Assembly (NCBI RefSeq): GCF_014648095.1
Contig: NZ_BMQL01000026.1
Span: 1-63,390 of the forward strand
DNA: 63,390 nucleotides
DNA from: Deinococcus ruber
GTDB lineage: Bacteria; Deinococcota; Deinococci; Deinococcales; Deinococcaceae
Direction: 5' to 3'
Part shown: one piece after another, positions 37,698 through 47,505 of the stretch
How the letters are laid out: each line of letters begins with the position of its first letter
How positions within the stretch are numbered: position 1 is the first letter of the stretch
Program-made: the position numbers and the translations under genes
The notes under the pieces: generated by a model
The model's input: only the letters and a program-made list of their open reading frames with translations
What the model was told of the DNA's origin: nothing
The model's database searches: none

Positions 37698-39665
37698 ATG
37701 GAGGAACCGTTGACACAGACACATCCACCACCCTTTACACCCGCTCAGGAAGCAGCGTATCGCCTCTACCTCCGGCGAACACTCCAGACCAGCGCCGAAC
37801 CCGTCCTGGGTGAACCATTCGCAGCTTGGAAACACCGGCTCGTTCACCTCCCGATGCCACAGGGACGCCTGGCATGGACCGCACTCGACGTGATGGTCCT
37901 GCAGTTATGCAGTGTGCCAGCAGTGTCGCTTCCAGCAGGGCTCGTTCGCACCGCGTGGCATCATCTGACACCGCTCGATCCCGCGACCTCTCTCGGCGAA
38001 GACACGTTCCTGCTTCAAACGCTCGCCGAGACCGATGCAGGACCACTGCTTCCAGACGACACGTTCCTCCAGGCCCTCTCCGCCGCACAACGAACGCATC
38101 TGGATGTCCTGACAGCGCTGATCGTGGGGCATACCCCTCACGCCGTTCCAGTCGTGGTCGATTCCGCCGCGATCAGCCTCGGTGCGCTCGTGCACGCGGT
38201 CGAACAGGGCCTGCTCGTCGCACAAGCGACGCCAGAGGCCCAAACGACCTATACCCAGCTGCTGCTGAGCACGTACTGGATGACACAGGATGATGGCAAG
38301 AACCACGCAGACACCCCAGGCCATCCGGCGCAGGTGGCAGGTATGGCGCTGGCCACCTGTATCCGTCTGCGCTTTCTCCCGCAACTCCTGCCCGGCCCGA
38401 CAGATCTGCGGCTCACGCTCACCTATGCTGCCATCTGCTGGCGTCTGGGACGTGACCGCTGGCGAGGTTCAGAAACATGGCAACGACAGTTGCGGGTCAT
38501 CCGTGAGGACCTCAAGGCGTATGCCCGTGGACAGATCGACAAGCGGTACCTGCGCCCGCTCGAACCTTCCGGGTTTCTCCCGATGGAGGCCGATCTGGAG
38601 ATCATCGGGAAAGCCAATGCCTCCATCGAGATGCTGGTCGCCCTGTCGCAGGAAGACCTGCTGGATCTCGAACCGGCCATGCTGAGTTTGCCGAACACCC
38701 CCGCAGGACGGCTGGCGCAGAAACTGGCATTTCTGGATGTTGCCGCGCAGGGACCTCGGCGACGATGGGGACCGAACATGCGGCAGCTTCAAACACAGCT
38801 ACATCTGGAGGACCCCAGCGAAACGTTCTTTCACCTGGCAGCGAAGGGAGATGCACTGTCCGAACAACTGGTAGTGGAGCTGCATGAGGGTGCCCGGGCC
38901 GCCCATCTACTTGCCGTGACGTCTGATCACACGGAGGACACCCTGGCAGCCTGTACACCTGCGCTGGCGCATCTCCGCGCTGCTCACCGCGCCGGCGCAC
39001 CCGTGGGCACGCTGGTCTTTGAACTCGAAACAGCCTTGAAACACCTCTGGAACGCGCTTGACCGCCCGCTCTCACCGTGGCTGTACGCCCGCGCTGGCCC
39101 TGTCCATCAGGAACGCGTCGCCTGGCAAGACCAACTCACAGCGCTTCTGCAAACCGCGACCACGCAGCTCCAGCCGGAAGCCGTCGCGGCGCCTGAACCT
39201 TCCAGTGACCTGCTCGACGACTGCCCATCAATCACACCACTGCCTCTGGACAGTGAAGAAGCAGTGGGTTCGGTGTTCGCCCATTCACCACTTTCGCTGA
39301 CCGAAACGAAGGTCCTGGCAGCGCTGAAAGGGCGCACCCTGGTGCTGTTGGGGGGCGAGCTTCGCCCGTACGCCCGAGCAGCGCTGATCCGGGATCTGGA
39401 GCTCGATGATGTCGACTGGATTTCCAGCAGCGAGTACGATCATGGCCAGCAGGCCGTCAGCAGACTGCGCGATCCCAACATCGCGGCGGTGGTGTTCGCC
39501 CTGCGCTGGGCAGGCCACGCACACAACACCATTCGCGACGCCGCGTGGAGCCTCGGTCTTCCCGCGATCAACCTGCCGGGCGGCTATAACCCCCGGCAGG
39601 TGCTGCATCAGCTGACCCAGCAGGCCTCCCACACGCTGCTCGCCGATCCGCCCACGGCGCAATAG
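37698..39665 (+). CDS. Large protein with C-terminal DUF2325-like domain
   Basis: 655 residues from the ATG at 37698; a TTG at 37710 has the better-placed GGAGG. The first about 540 residues are helical and not recognised. The last about 100 resemble DUF2325: a Rossmann-like start LVLLGGE, then SSEYDHG, then VVFALRWAGHAHNTIRDAAWSLGLP. DUF2325 proteins are of unknown function, often small and standing alone; here the domain is a tail on a long protein. The position between topA and ddrB-like genes hints at DNA metabolism. Confidence 0.6.
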   Translation: MEEPLTQTHPPPFTPAQEAAYRLYLRRTLQTSAEPVLGEPFAAWKHRLVHLPMPQGRLAWTALDVMVLQLCSVPAVSLPAGLVRTAWHHLTPLDPATSLGEDTFLLQTLAETDAGPLLPDDTFLQALSAAQRTHLDVLTALIVGHTPHAVPVVVDSAAISLGALVHAVEQGLLVAQATPEAQTTYTQLLLSTYWMTQDDGKNHADTPGHPAQVAGMALATCIRLRFLPQLLPGPTDLRLTLTYAAICWRLGRDRWRGSETWQRQLRVIREDLKAYARGQIDKRYLRPLEPSGFLPMEADLEIIGKANASIEMLVALSQEDLLDLEPAMLSLPNTPAGRLAQKLAFLDVAAQGPRRRWGPNMRQLQTQLHLEDPSETFFHLAAKGDALSEQLVVELHEGARAAHLLAVTSDHTEDTLAACTPALAHLRAAHRAGAPVGTLVFELETALKHLWNALDRPLSPWLYARAGPVHQERVAWQDQLTALLQTATTQLQPEAVAAPEPSSDLLDDCPSITPLPLDSEEAVGSVFAHSPLSLTETKVLAALKGRTLVLLGGELRPYARAALIRDLELDDVDWISSSEYDHGQQAVSRLRDPNIAAVVFALRWAGHAHNTIRDAAWSLGLPAINLPGGYNPRQVLHQLTQQASHTLLADPPTAQ

Positions 39666-39804
39666 TACGCGACGAAGTTCGGAAAGGACGAAGCAACACA
39701 CCCAGCAGGCCACCCGTCCCGCAACAAGTGAGGTGTCCAGCTGTCCCGCCTCAAGCTACACTCACGGCTGAGCTCTGCCCTCAGCACCCTCTAAGGAGAA
39801 TTCG

Positions 39805-41532
39805 ATGCATGTACAGCGACTGTCTATCCTGAGCCTCACGAGCCTCCTGCTCTCCAGCGCTGCTCTGGCTGCAGCGCCCAGCGATACCCTTGTTCTGCAG
39901 CAGAGCAGCGATATTTCTACCCTCGATCCAGCGCAGGCGTACGACATCCCAACCTTCAGCGTCATCGAGAATCTCTACGAACCCTTGGTTGCCTACCAGG
40001 GCAGCGATCTGACGCGGCTGCATCCGGTCCTGGCGACCAGCTGGAAGATCAGCCCGGACGGCAAGACGTACACATTCAACTTGCGCAAGGGCGTGCGCTT
40101 TCACAGCGGAAATGTCTTCGGCTGTGCGGATGCTCAGTACACCCTGCAGCGTCTGATCGTCACGAACAACGCGGACAGCGGCAATTTCTTTCTCAGCAAC
40201 AGCCTGCTCGGCACCGAAAGCAACGCCGCCGATGACACAAGCATCACCTGGGCCAAGATCGCAGGCGCCGTCACCTGCAACGCCGCTGGACAGCTGGTGC
40301 TCAAACTGCCGAAATCCGATCCGGCCCTGCTCTCGAAACTCGCCTCGCAGAACATGTCCATCGTCGACCGGCAGTGGGCAATCAACCTCGGTGAGTGGAA
40401 TGGCACCGAAGCCACCTGGAAGACCTGGGTCGGCAAGGATCTAACCGACAGTGCGCTGAGCAAACAGCCCAGCGGCACCGGGGCCTACAAACTGGTCAGC
40501 CGTGATGATCACAGCGTGCTGGCAACAGCGTTCCCCAGCTACTGGGGTGGAGCACCGAAGATCAAGAACGTGATTGTTCAGTTGGTTGGGGAAGAAGCCA
40601 GCCGTCTGGAAGCGCTCAAGCGTGGGGACGCTGACGTGGTCGAAGTCGGAGCACGCCCAGTGTTGACGCAGCTGCAAGGCAGATCCGATATCGTCATCCT
40701 CGATCATCTGGCCAACCTGAGCACCCCCGTGATGTTGATGAACGAAGACATCCAGAATCCGGCGCTCCTGGGGAGTGGAAAGCTGGACGGCCAGGGGATC
40801 CCGGCGAACTTCTTCTCGGACGTGAATGTCCGTCAGGCCTTTTCGTACGCCTTCGACGACACCACCTACATTCGAGACATCACGGGCGGAGCGGGTGTGA
40901 AACGCACCATGACCCTCCCTCCGGCCTTCCTGGGGTATGACAAGACCCTGCCGACGTACAGCTTCGACAAGGCCAAGGCCACGGCGGCCTTCAAGAAGGC
41001 CTTCGGGGGACAGGTGTGGGACAAGGGCTTCACCCTGACCATCACCTACCGGGCAGGGTCGAAGGACGGGCAGCAGACCATTGATCTGATCGCTCGGGCC
41101 GTCGAGAGTCTGAACCCGAAGTTCCACGTCATCACCCAGGCCGAGCAGTGGTCGAGCTTGTTGAGTGACAGCAAGGCGGGCAAGACCGCGATGCTGCTGC
41201 TGAGCTGGGGGGCGGATTATGCCGATCCGGACAACGTCATGTACACCCTGCTGGCGTCGGACGGGTATTACAGCCCTCGGACGCACTTCGCGGACGCGCA
41301 GATCGATCAGTGGCTGACACAGGCGCGGACCGTCACCGATCCGCAGACCCGCGCGGCGCTCTACCGCAAGGCGGGTGCACGAGCGCATGTGCTCGCTCCG
41401 TATCTGTTGATGCCCGCCGATCCGAACTTCATTGTGTTCCGGTCGAACCTGCAGGGCATTACGCCCAGCAGCTTCAATCCGATGCTCAGCGGCCTCAGCG
41501 GCACCTACTGGCGGCAGCTCAGCAAGAAATAA
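39805..41532 (+). CDS. ABC-transporter substrate-binding protein, peptide/dipeptide family 5
   Basis: 575 residues: signal peptide (1-23, ending LAAA), then the SBP_bac_5 fold with TLDPAQAYD, WKISPDGKTYTFNLRKG and VRQAFSYAFD-like landmarks. It binds peptides or other solutes for import. No permease or ATPase genes are adjacent. AAGGAG precedes the ATG. Two Cys (about 107 and 158) could form a disulfide. Confidence 0.92.
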   Translation: MHVQRLSILSLTSLLLSSAALAAAPSDTLVLQQSSDISTLDPAQAYDIPTFSVIENLYEPLVAYQGSDLTRLHPVLATSWKISPDGKTYTFNLRKGVRFHSGNVFGCADAQYTLQRLIVTNNADSGNFFLSNSLLGTESNAADDTSITWAKIAGAVTCNAAGQLVLKLPKSDPALLSKLASQNMSIVDRQWAINLGEWNGTEATWKTWVGKDLTDSALSKQPSGTGAYKLVSRDDHSVLATAFPSYWGGAPKIKNVIVQLVGEEASRLEALKRGDADVVEVGARPVLTQLQGRSDIVILDHLANLSTPVMLMNEDIQNPALLGSGKLDGQGIPANFFSDVNVRQAFSYAFDDTTYIRDITGGAGVKRTMTLPPAFLGYDKTLPTYSFDKAKATAAFKKAFGGQVWDKGFTLTITYRAGSKDGQQTIDLIARAVESLNPKFHVITQAEQWSSLLSDSKAGKTAMLLLSWGADYADPDNVMYTLLASDGYYSPRTHFADAQIDQWLTQARTVTDPQTRAALYRKAGARAHVLAPYLLMPADPNFIVFRSNLQGITPSSFNPMLSGLSGTYWRQLSKK

Positions 41533-41646
41533 TCGCCGTAGGGCCCCGCATCCTGCCAACACCGTCCCACCCATCACAGCGATGGTGTTCGCTCCCGATA
41601 AGAACGCAACGCCCTAAACGGCAGTCCACGTCTTTGATTCCAGCAT

Positions 41647-41675
41647 GGCCGCGCGGATGCGCGGCCTACTTTATT
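41647..41675 (+). terminator. Intrinsic terminator after the substrate-binding protein
   Basis: An 8-bp GC stem (GGCCGCGC / GCGCGGCC) with a GGAT loop, followed by TACTTTATT. Confidence 0.7.
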
Positions 41676-41711
41676 CCTGTCTGTGCACGCTCAGCAGGAA
41701 AGGAATTCAGC

Positions 41712-42311
41712 ATGACCAACCCACCTCCCCGGCCGTCCTCCGAGTCCACCCCTCCGCCCGCTCAGCCGAGCGGCCCCATTCCGGTCAGCACGCAGCCGAC
41801 CATGCGACTGATTGGCCCGCTCGGTACGGAACTGCTGCTCCCAACCAGCAGCAACACCTTCTACGAGGATCGCCGCCGGTACGGCAAGCGCGGCTTCACG
41901 GATCCCGGCGACCTGACGCACCATCCACTGGAGCTGCCTCGCTGCATGGTGGATTTCTTCGACTGGACGCTCATCGGCTGCCGCGAATTCATGTCCCGTG
42001 ACGAGACAGGGCAGCCGATCCCAGCCGTAGACTACCGGGGACGCGTCTACAAGCGGCGGGACCTACCAGGGAACAAGAAACTGAAGCTTCCCGAAGGCGA
42101 CGTGAAATACAGCCGCGGCGCGAAGGCAGGGGAGGAGCAGATTGCCAGCGGCGCCAGTGGTGAGAACGCTGGCTACGTGACGCTGGTGTTTTTCCGTTCC
42201 AAGGGCCCACCCCTGGCAGAGTTCTGCAAACCTGGGACCTTCGCGCAGGCGCAAGCGGTGTATCAGGCTGACCGCGTGAGTCAGCAGGCAATGCCCCAAG
42301 CATCTGATTGA
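41712..42311 (+). CDS. ddrB: DdrB-like single-stranded DNA-binding protein
   Basis: 199 residues from the ATG at 41712 (AAAGGA upstream). After a Pro-rich N-terminal tail (1-30) comes a domain matching, from memory, D. radiodurans DdrB: RRRYGKRGF, DFFDWTLIG, YRGRVYKRRDL, KLKLP, VKYSRGAK and YVTLVFFRS. DdrB is a Deinococcus-specific pentameric protein that binds and anneals single-stranded DNA after irradiation. Here the order is the same, but the Pro/Gln-rich tail sits at the N-terminus and the acidic C-terminal tip is missing. It may be a paralogue. No radiation/desiccation palindrome was found upstream. Confidence 0.78.
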   Translation: MTNPPPRPSSESTPPPAQPSGPIPVSTQPTMRLIGPLGTELLLPTSSNTFYEDRRRYGKRGFTDPGDLTHHPLELPRCMVDFFDWTLIGCREFMSRDETGQPIPAVDYRGRVYKRRDLPGNKKLKLPEGDVKYSRGAKAGEEQIASGASGENAGYVTLVFFRSKGPPLAEFCKPGTFAQAQAVYQADRVSQQAMPQASD

Positions 42312-42375
42312 CCACCCGAGTGAGCCAGCTGGGACGGGTGGGGGTAGAACAGTCCACCACCTGCCCCGACAAGCT

Positions 42376-42774
42376 ATGTGCATGAAACGGCTCGTTCCAA
42401 CGCCCGAGGAACTCCAGCAACGCGCCCTCCATCTGTACCGACTGCGCACCGGCAACCACGAAGATCTCCTGACGCTGTCACCACTGTGGACTGCCGTGCA
42501 GCGCGACGGAGAGCGCATTGTCTTCAGCGGACCCGGCGTCAGCGTCCTCACCGTGCTGACCCGCAGTGGCGACGGCCACACCGTGCATTCACTGGAGGAA
42601 TTTCACTCGCTGCGCGCAGAAGAACAGCAGCTCGCCGACGACCTCAAACTGCTCAACGACGACCTGGAACGCCGCGGTGAATCGGTCCGCTACCTGCTGT
42701 TTCTCGGACGCATCATCGAAGACACACCCGCGCCGAGCACGAACCCCTCAACCTTCCGCCCCGTCTCCTCTTGA
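42376..42774 (+). CDS. Hypothetical protein, 132 residues
   Basis: Starts at ATG 42376 or 42382. A predicted alpha/beta fold with a charged helical middle (EEQQLADDLKLLNDDLERRG). No family recognised. It follows the ddrB-like gene and is closed by a hairpin. Confidence 0.55.
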   Translation: MCMKRLVPTPEELQQRALHLYRLRTGNHEDLLTLSPLWTAVQRDGERIVFSGPGVSVLTVLTRSGDGHTVHSLEEFHSLRAEEQQLADDLKLLNDDLERRGESVRYLLFLGRIIEDTPAPSTNPSTFRPVSS

Positions 42775-42794
42775 ACCAAGCGTGGACTCCAGCA

Positions 42795-42813
42795 TGGCAG
42801 GGCTTCACCCTGC
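42795..42813 (+). terminator. Hairpin between the 132-residue gene and the RecD-like gene
   Basis: GGCAGGG, CTTCA, CCCTGCC, then ACTGTTTCC. No real U-run, so termination strength is uncertain. Confidence 0.4.
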
Positions 42814-42823
42814 CACTGTTTCC

Positions 42824-45205
42824 ATGACTTCCGCTCTGAGTTCACATAGTTTGCAACTGCTCGCCCTCGCGGACGCCGGCCCCTTTCGACGCATGGATGC
42901 CGCGCGCTCCATTGGCAGTGCCGGCTACGCGGACCAGGCCATCACACAGCTCTTGACGTCCGACCTCATCACGGTGGTCGGGCAGGGCCGCCATAAGCAC
43001 TATCAGCGCGCCGTGCACACCACACACGCGACGGAAGCTTCGCTGGAAGCGGCCCGCACGCTGCTGAGAAATCACCCCGGCCCCCTCACGGCCCTTCAGT
43101 TCGGTCCGCACCGTGAGGCCGCCGATCTGCTGGTCACGCTCGGAGAGGCAGAGCGCGTGATGGTCGGCTTCTTAGCCATCTACTCCCGACCTGCCACACG
43201 GCACCACTCGCCTGACCACCACCCGGTGTCGGACGATCCGAGCATGCACAGCGCGATTTCTTGGAGTGGCATCGTCCTTGGCACCCGGACGGATGGAACG
43301 GTGCGTCTCGGTCTGCCTGACCGGGAAATCCAGGTGCAGCTCCCTCCGGGCAGTCCAGCGGCACAGCCCCGCGACTACGTATGGGTAGAGTTGGCCGCAG
43401 CCCTGGAGTTGCCCCAGCGCACGGCAGCGCGTGCACTCAGCTGCGTGGTTCTTCCGGAGGCTGATCTCTGCCGGACGTATCTCACGCACCTTCCAGGCTT
43501 CAGTACCACAGACGTGAACACGGTGCTGCACCTGTGTGCGTCCTCGCTCGAACCCTTACGCGCGCTGGGTGGCTGGCGAGAACAGCTGTCTGCCCGGACC
43601 GTTCAGATCCTGACTGCGGCAGGAGAACACCCGCTCGAGATGCTCTACGAACTGAGTGCGCTGTTGCTGCTGGGGCTGAGCCGCGAGCAGGCAGCTCCAC
43701 TGGCGCAGCAGGCCGGGATCGCAGGCCGTGCTCACCACAACCCGTATATTCTCAGCGGCGAGATCGGATTTCCAGCTGCTGACAAGCTGGCACGGGCGCG
43801 CGGTGGCCGCCTGGACGATCCGAACCGATTGGCCGCGCTGACGGCGGAAGTGTTACGTCGAGCACGACTGTTTGGGCATGCCTTCTTGCCACTGGCGGAA
43901 TTGGAAACGCAGTTAGCTCAGACCGGTTGCACATCTGCTCAGCAACAAGCCGCCATCGACCTCGCCGAAGCGCAGCAGCTGCTCCAGCGCGACCAGGACC
44001 GGATCTATCTAGCGGGAGGACTGCAGCAGGAACGCGATGTCGCCCGGCTGCTCCGGGAGCACCTGGCCAGGCCCACCCGACCCAGTTCCGGCAGCGTGCC
44101 GATGGCCCAGCTGAACACCGCGCAACAGCAGGCGCTCCACCAAGCACTCCACGCACCGTTGAGCCTCCTGACGGGGCCGCCCGGAAGCGGGAAGAGCCAC
44201 ATGCTCCGGGCATTGTGCGAAGCTGCCGAACAGCGCGGCCTGAAAGTGGCCCTGGCTGCTCCCACCGGGAAAGCTGCACTGCGACTCTCCCAGGCCACGG
44301 ACGGACGCCCGACCAGCACGATCCACCGACTCCTGGGGGCACATCGGAACGGATTTCAGCAGGATCTCTCCCGGCCGTTGGATGCTGAACTGGTGGTGAT
44401 CGACGAGGCGAGCATGCTCGGCGACGAACTGCTGCTGCAGCTGCTGAAAGCGCTGAAAGGAAATGCCCGGCTCTTGCTGGTGGGGGACGCCGCACAGATT
44501 GGCCCGATCGAACATGGCGCACCGTTCCAGCATCTGTTGCAGCGTGCGCCGACCACGCGCCTCACCCAGGTCTATCGTCACGGACCAGAGAGCCGTGTGT
44601 ACGAACTCGCGCAGGCCCTGCTCCAGGGCGACGATGTCGAGTGGGAGGCCGAGGTCGGAAGCTGTACGGACGCAGCGCAGGCAGTGCGGCTGGCCGGCAC
44701 ATCCATGTTGCTCACGCCGACCCGGGCTGGGCCTTTCGGCGCGGCTGCGTTGAATGAAGCGTCGCAGGCGCAGCGAGGCTTCCGCGGCGGCACCGACATT
44801 CGCGAGGGCTTCGCCCATGTGGGCGATCCGGTTTTGCAGACCGTCAACAATTACGAGCAGGGTGTCTTCAACGGACATCTCGGCGTCGTGCTGGAAACGT
44901 CGAGGTCACAGACCGTGGTGGACTTCGACGGACATTCGGTGATCTATCGAGGCCTGGAGCGCATGACGCTGCAACCGGCGTATGCACTGACCATCCACCG
45001 CGCCCAGGGAAGTGAGTGGCCGGAGGTCAGCGTGGTGCTCCATGAACACCATCAAGGGATGCTGTCGCGCACCATCGCGTATACCGCTGTGACGCGCGCC
45101 AGGGAGCAGGTGACGCTGCTGGGAAGTCCGCTGGCGTGGGAGGTGGCGGCAGCGCGGCGCACGCCGGGGCGGCACTCGTATCTGGCCGAGCGATTGGGTC
45201 ACTAG
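42824..45205 (+). CDS. RecD-like superfamily 1B DNA helicase
   Basis: 793 residues from the ATG at 42824. The N-terminal 430 residues are a helical region not closely matching RecD2. The helicase core has GPPGSGKSH (motif I, about 450), APTGKAALR (Ia), VIDEASM (II), GDAAQIGPI (III), YALTIHRAQGSEW (V) and AYTAVTRARE (VI). RecD2 of Deinococcus is a 5'-3' helicase without RecBC. This gene starts a helicase/nuclease cluster that continues to 48218. Confidence 0.88.
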   Translation: MTSALSSHSLQLLALADAGPFRRMDAARSIGSAGYADQAITQLLTSDLITVVGQGRHKHYQRAVHTTHATEASLEAARTLLRNHPGPLTALQFGPHREAADLLVTLGEAERVMVGFLAIYSRPATRHHSPDHHPVSDDPSMHSAISWSGIVLGTRTDGTVRLGLPDREIQVQLPPGSPAAQPRDYVWVELAAALELPQRTAARALSCVVLPEADLCRTYLTHLPGFSTTDVNTVLHLCASSLEPLRALGGWREQLSARTVQILTAAGEHPLEMLYELSALLLLGLSREQAAPLAQQAGIAGRAHHNPYILSGEIGFPAADKLARARGGRLDDPNRLAALTAEVLRRARLFGHAFLPLAELETQLAQTGCTSAQQQAAIDLAEAQQLLQRDQDRIYLAGGLQQERDVARLLREHLARPTRPSSGSVPMAQLNTAQQQALHQALHAPLSLLTGPPGSGKSHMLRALCEAAEQRGLKVALAAPTGKAALRLSQATDGRPTSTIHRLLGAHRNGFQQDLSRPLDAELVVIDEASMLGDELLLQLLKALKGNARLLLVGDAAQIGPIEHGAPFQHLLQRAPTTRLTQVYRHGPESRVYELAQALLQGDDVEWEAEVGSCTDAAQAVRLAGTSMLLTPTRAGPFGAAALNEASQAQRGFRGGTDIREGFAHVGDPVLQTVNNYEQGVFNGHLGVVLETSRSQTVVDFDGHSVIYRGLERMTLQPAYALTIHRAQGSEWPEVSVVLHEHHQGMLSRTIAYTAVTRAREQVTLLGSPLAWEVAAARRTPGRHSYLAERLGH

Positions 45206-45291
45206 AAAGAGGAACTCAATGGAATGATCCTGCGCCAGCACGGCCTCGCAGGTCAGACTTCCGTGACAGGTGATCTTCTAACGTACATCTC

Positions 45292-45888
45292 ATGATTGCT
45301 CCGCTCAGTGCATTCACCTTCACCTTCCTTATTTTTATGATGCTCTCTGGCCTCGGCTGGCTTTCAGGTACCGTGAACATTGGAAGCTTTCTCTTCTTCG
45401 TCACGCTGACCTGCGTCTCAGCCACCTTTGATGATCAGCGAGCCAAGAAGAAAGCGCAGCTGGCAGTGACTGATCTCCAGATGATGGATCCTCGCGAGCT
45501 GGAATTGCATGTGGCACGGGTGCTGAGTGGCCTGCCAGGTTGGAAGGCCGAGGCGACCCGCAGCAGCGCCGATCAGGGTGCAGACGTGATCGCCACCGGC
45601 CCGAAACGGCAGCGGCTCGCGATTCAGGTCAAGCGCTACCAGCAGAACGTCGGAAATGACGCGGTGCAGGCGGTCGTGGCGTCCAAAGCCCTGTACAAGT
45701 GCACGGGGGCCGTGGTCATCACCAGCGGCCCCGGCTTCACCCGTGCGGCCAAGGAGCTCGCTGAGGCGAATGCCGTGAAGCTGTGGGGACCAGAGGATCT
45801 CCTCCAGCTTCAGCAGGCTGCCCGTCAGAAGAAGAGCCCCGCCGCGAACCTCTTGCCTCAGCCCCCGAAGACTTCCTGGTGGACCTGA
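45292..45888 (+). CDS. Membrane-anchored Mrr-type restriction endonuclease
   Basis: 198 residues. Two membrane helices (about 5-22 and 27-43) precede an Mrr_cat domain: GADVIATG, then AIQVKRY (the D...QxK active site), VVASKALY, VVITSGPGFT and the LWGPEDLL end motif. Mrr nucleases cut modified DNA; membrane-tethered forms may meet DNA as it enters. It is followed 3 bp later by a helicase gene. Confidence 0.82.
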   Translation: MIAPLSAFTFTFLIFMMLSGLGWLSGTVNIGSFLFFVTLTCVSATFDDQRAKKKAQLAVTDLQMMDPRELELHVARVLSGLPGWKAEATRSSADQGADVIATGPKRQRLAIQVKRYQQNVGNDAVQAVVASKALYKCTGAVVITSGPGFTRAAKELAEANAVKLWGPEDLLQLQQAARQKKSPAANLLPQPPKTSWWT

Positions 45889-45891
45889 GCG

Positions 45892-47505
45892 GTGGAGGGT
45901 CCAGGCCATCAGGCATCCCCGCGAGGCATCGGTGTGCCGGATCGCCCAGCGGATCGGCCCTTTCGTCCGAGTGCCTATCAGCAGACCATTTTCGACTTCG
46001 TGCGGAGCGGCCGCGGGGACGGCGTGGTCCGGGCCACCGCCGGGTCCGGTAAGACCACGACACTGGTTGAGATTGCCCACCAACTGCCGGACGACCTCAA
46101 CGCCTGCTTCATGGCCTTCAACAAACACACCGCCGCCGAGCTGAGCGCCCGACTCCCAGGACACGTCCGGGCCTGTACCGTGCATCAATTCGGCAACCGC
46201 AGCCTCCGGGCCGCATATCCACACCTGAGGCAGAGGGAACCACAGCCGAAGAAGTTGCGGCACCTGGTCCGCGAACACATTCAGGTTCTCTCAGCTGAGT
46301 TTGCCTGCAGCAAGGAAGACCTCTCATTGGCGTCGAACTATCTCTACGAGCTGGTCCGCTTCGCCATGTTGAATCTGACCGATCCACGACACGATGAGGA
46401 GATCGCCGCGCTGGCCATTGAATACAACCTGACGCCACCGACCGACCACGCTCTGGAACGTCAGTGTCATCTGGAAGTTCGGACGTTGCTGCGACGCCGC
46501 CTCGACGTCCTGAAAACGCAAGGCATCTACGACTACGAGGACATGCTGCATCTGCCGGCCGCACTCGGGTTACCGGTCGAGCAGTTCGATTTTGTATTCG
46601 TTGACGAGGCCCAGGATCTGAATGCTGTGCAACTCGAGTTGGTCCTCCGTGCGATGAGTCCTGGCGGGCGGCGGCTCTTTGTGGGGGATGAACGCCAGGC
46701 CATCTACGGCTTCGCGGGAGCCGATACAGACTCGCTCCAGCGCATCGTGCAGCGCACCAACGCCACCATCTTGCCACTCTCCATCACTTACCGCTGTCCA
46801 CGCTCGCACGTCGCGCTGGCCCGCCAGCTCGCGCCAGAGATCGAGGCTGCCCCGGACGCCGAAGAAGGCAACGTCGCCGTCATTCCGGAGACTGCACTGG
46901 ACCGCTGGCTGCGGCCAGGCGCCCTGGTGCTCTGCCGCTTCACGGCCCCCCTGGTGCAGCACTGCCTGGCACAGGTTCGGGCCGGTCGCCCAGCAGTCGT
47001 TCGCGGAATGGACATCGGCCAGCGGTTAGCGGACATGGCCAAGCAGCTCTTTCCACTCACCCTGGAAGGCTGGGAAGCAACCTTGCAGGCGTACGCCCTG
47101 ACGGAGGAGGCCCGGATCCGCAGGTCCTCCCAGAACGACGAAGATCTTGAGCGGCAGCTGATGCTGCGCCGCGATTTGATCCTCTGCCTGACGGCCATCA
47201 CCCGCGACATCGTGACTGGTGGAAGCGAAAACCTCAGCGCGCTGCTGCGGAGCATTGCGCGCCTCTTCAGCGACCAGGACTCTCCGGTGGTCTTCTCGAC
47301 CATTCACAAGGCCAAAGGGAAGGAGGCTGACCTGGTCTTGATCCTCTATCCAGAAAGTATGCCAGCTGTCTACGCCCGCACGGCCAACGCAGCGCGCGGA
47401 GAGGCCTGCGTACAGTTCGTCGCCCTGACCCGCTCGAAGCGCGACCTGATCTTCGTTCAGCAACCGCCACGCGAACACTCCATCGTTGATCGGCTGTCCA
47501 GGTGA
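45892..47505 (+). CDS. UvrD/Rep-like superfamily 1A helicase (short)
   Basis: 537 residues from a GTG (a GTG at 45934 is possible). ATAGSGKTTT (I), FVDEAQDLN (II), GDERQAIYGFAGAD (III), STIHKAKGKEADLV (V) and VQFVALTRSKR (VI) are clear. It is shorter than UvrD (about 720), lacking parts of the 1B/2B insertions. It overlaps the downstream CoiA-like gene (GTGA). Confidence 0.88.
   Translation: MEGPGHQASPRGIGVPDRPADRPFRPSAYQQTIFDFVRSGRGDGVVRATAGSGKTTTLVEIAHQLPDDLNACFMAFNKHTAAELSARLPGHVRACTVHQFGNRSLRAAYPHLRQREPQPKKLRHLVREHIQVLSAEFACSKEDLSLASNYLYELVRFAMLNLTDPRHDEEIAALAIEYNLTPPTDHALERQCHLEVRTLLRRRLDVLKTQGIYDYEDMLHLPAALGLPVEQFDFVFVDEAQDLNAVQLELVLRAMSPGGRRLFVGDERQAIYGFAGADTDSLQRIVQRTNATILPLSITYRCPRSHVALARQLAPEIEAAPDAEEGNVAVIPETALDRWLRPGALVLCRFTAPLVQHCLAQVRAGRPAVVRGMDIGQRLADMAKQLFPLTLEGWEATLQAYALTEEARIRRSSQNDEDLERQLMLRRDLILCLTAITRDIVTGGSENLSALLRSIARLFSDQDSPVVFSTIHKAKGKEADLVLILYPESMPAVYARTANAARGEACVQFVALTRSKRDLIFVQQPPREHSIVDRLSR

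Noticed and set aside
41712..42311. Calling the 199-residue protein merely hypothetical
   Set aside because: Five ordered motifs match DdrB as I remember it, so the family call was kept with a caveat.
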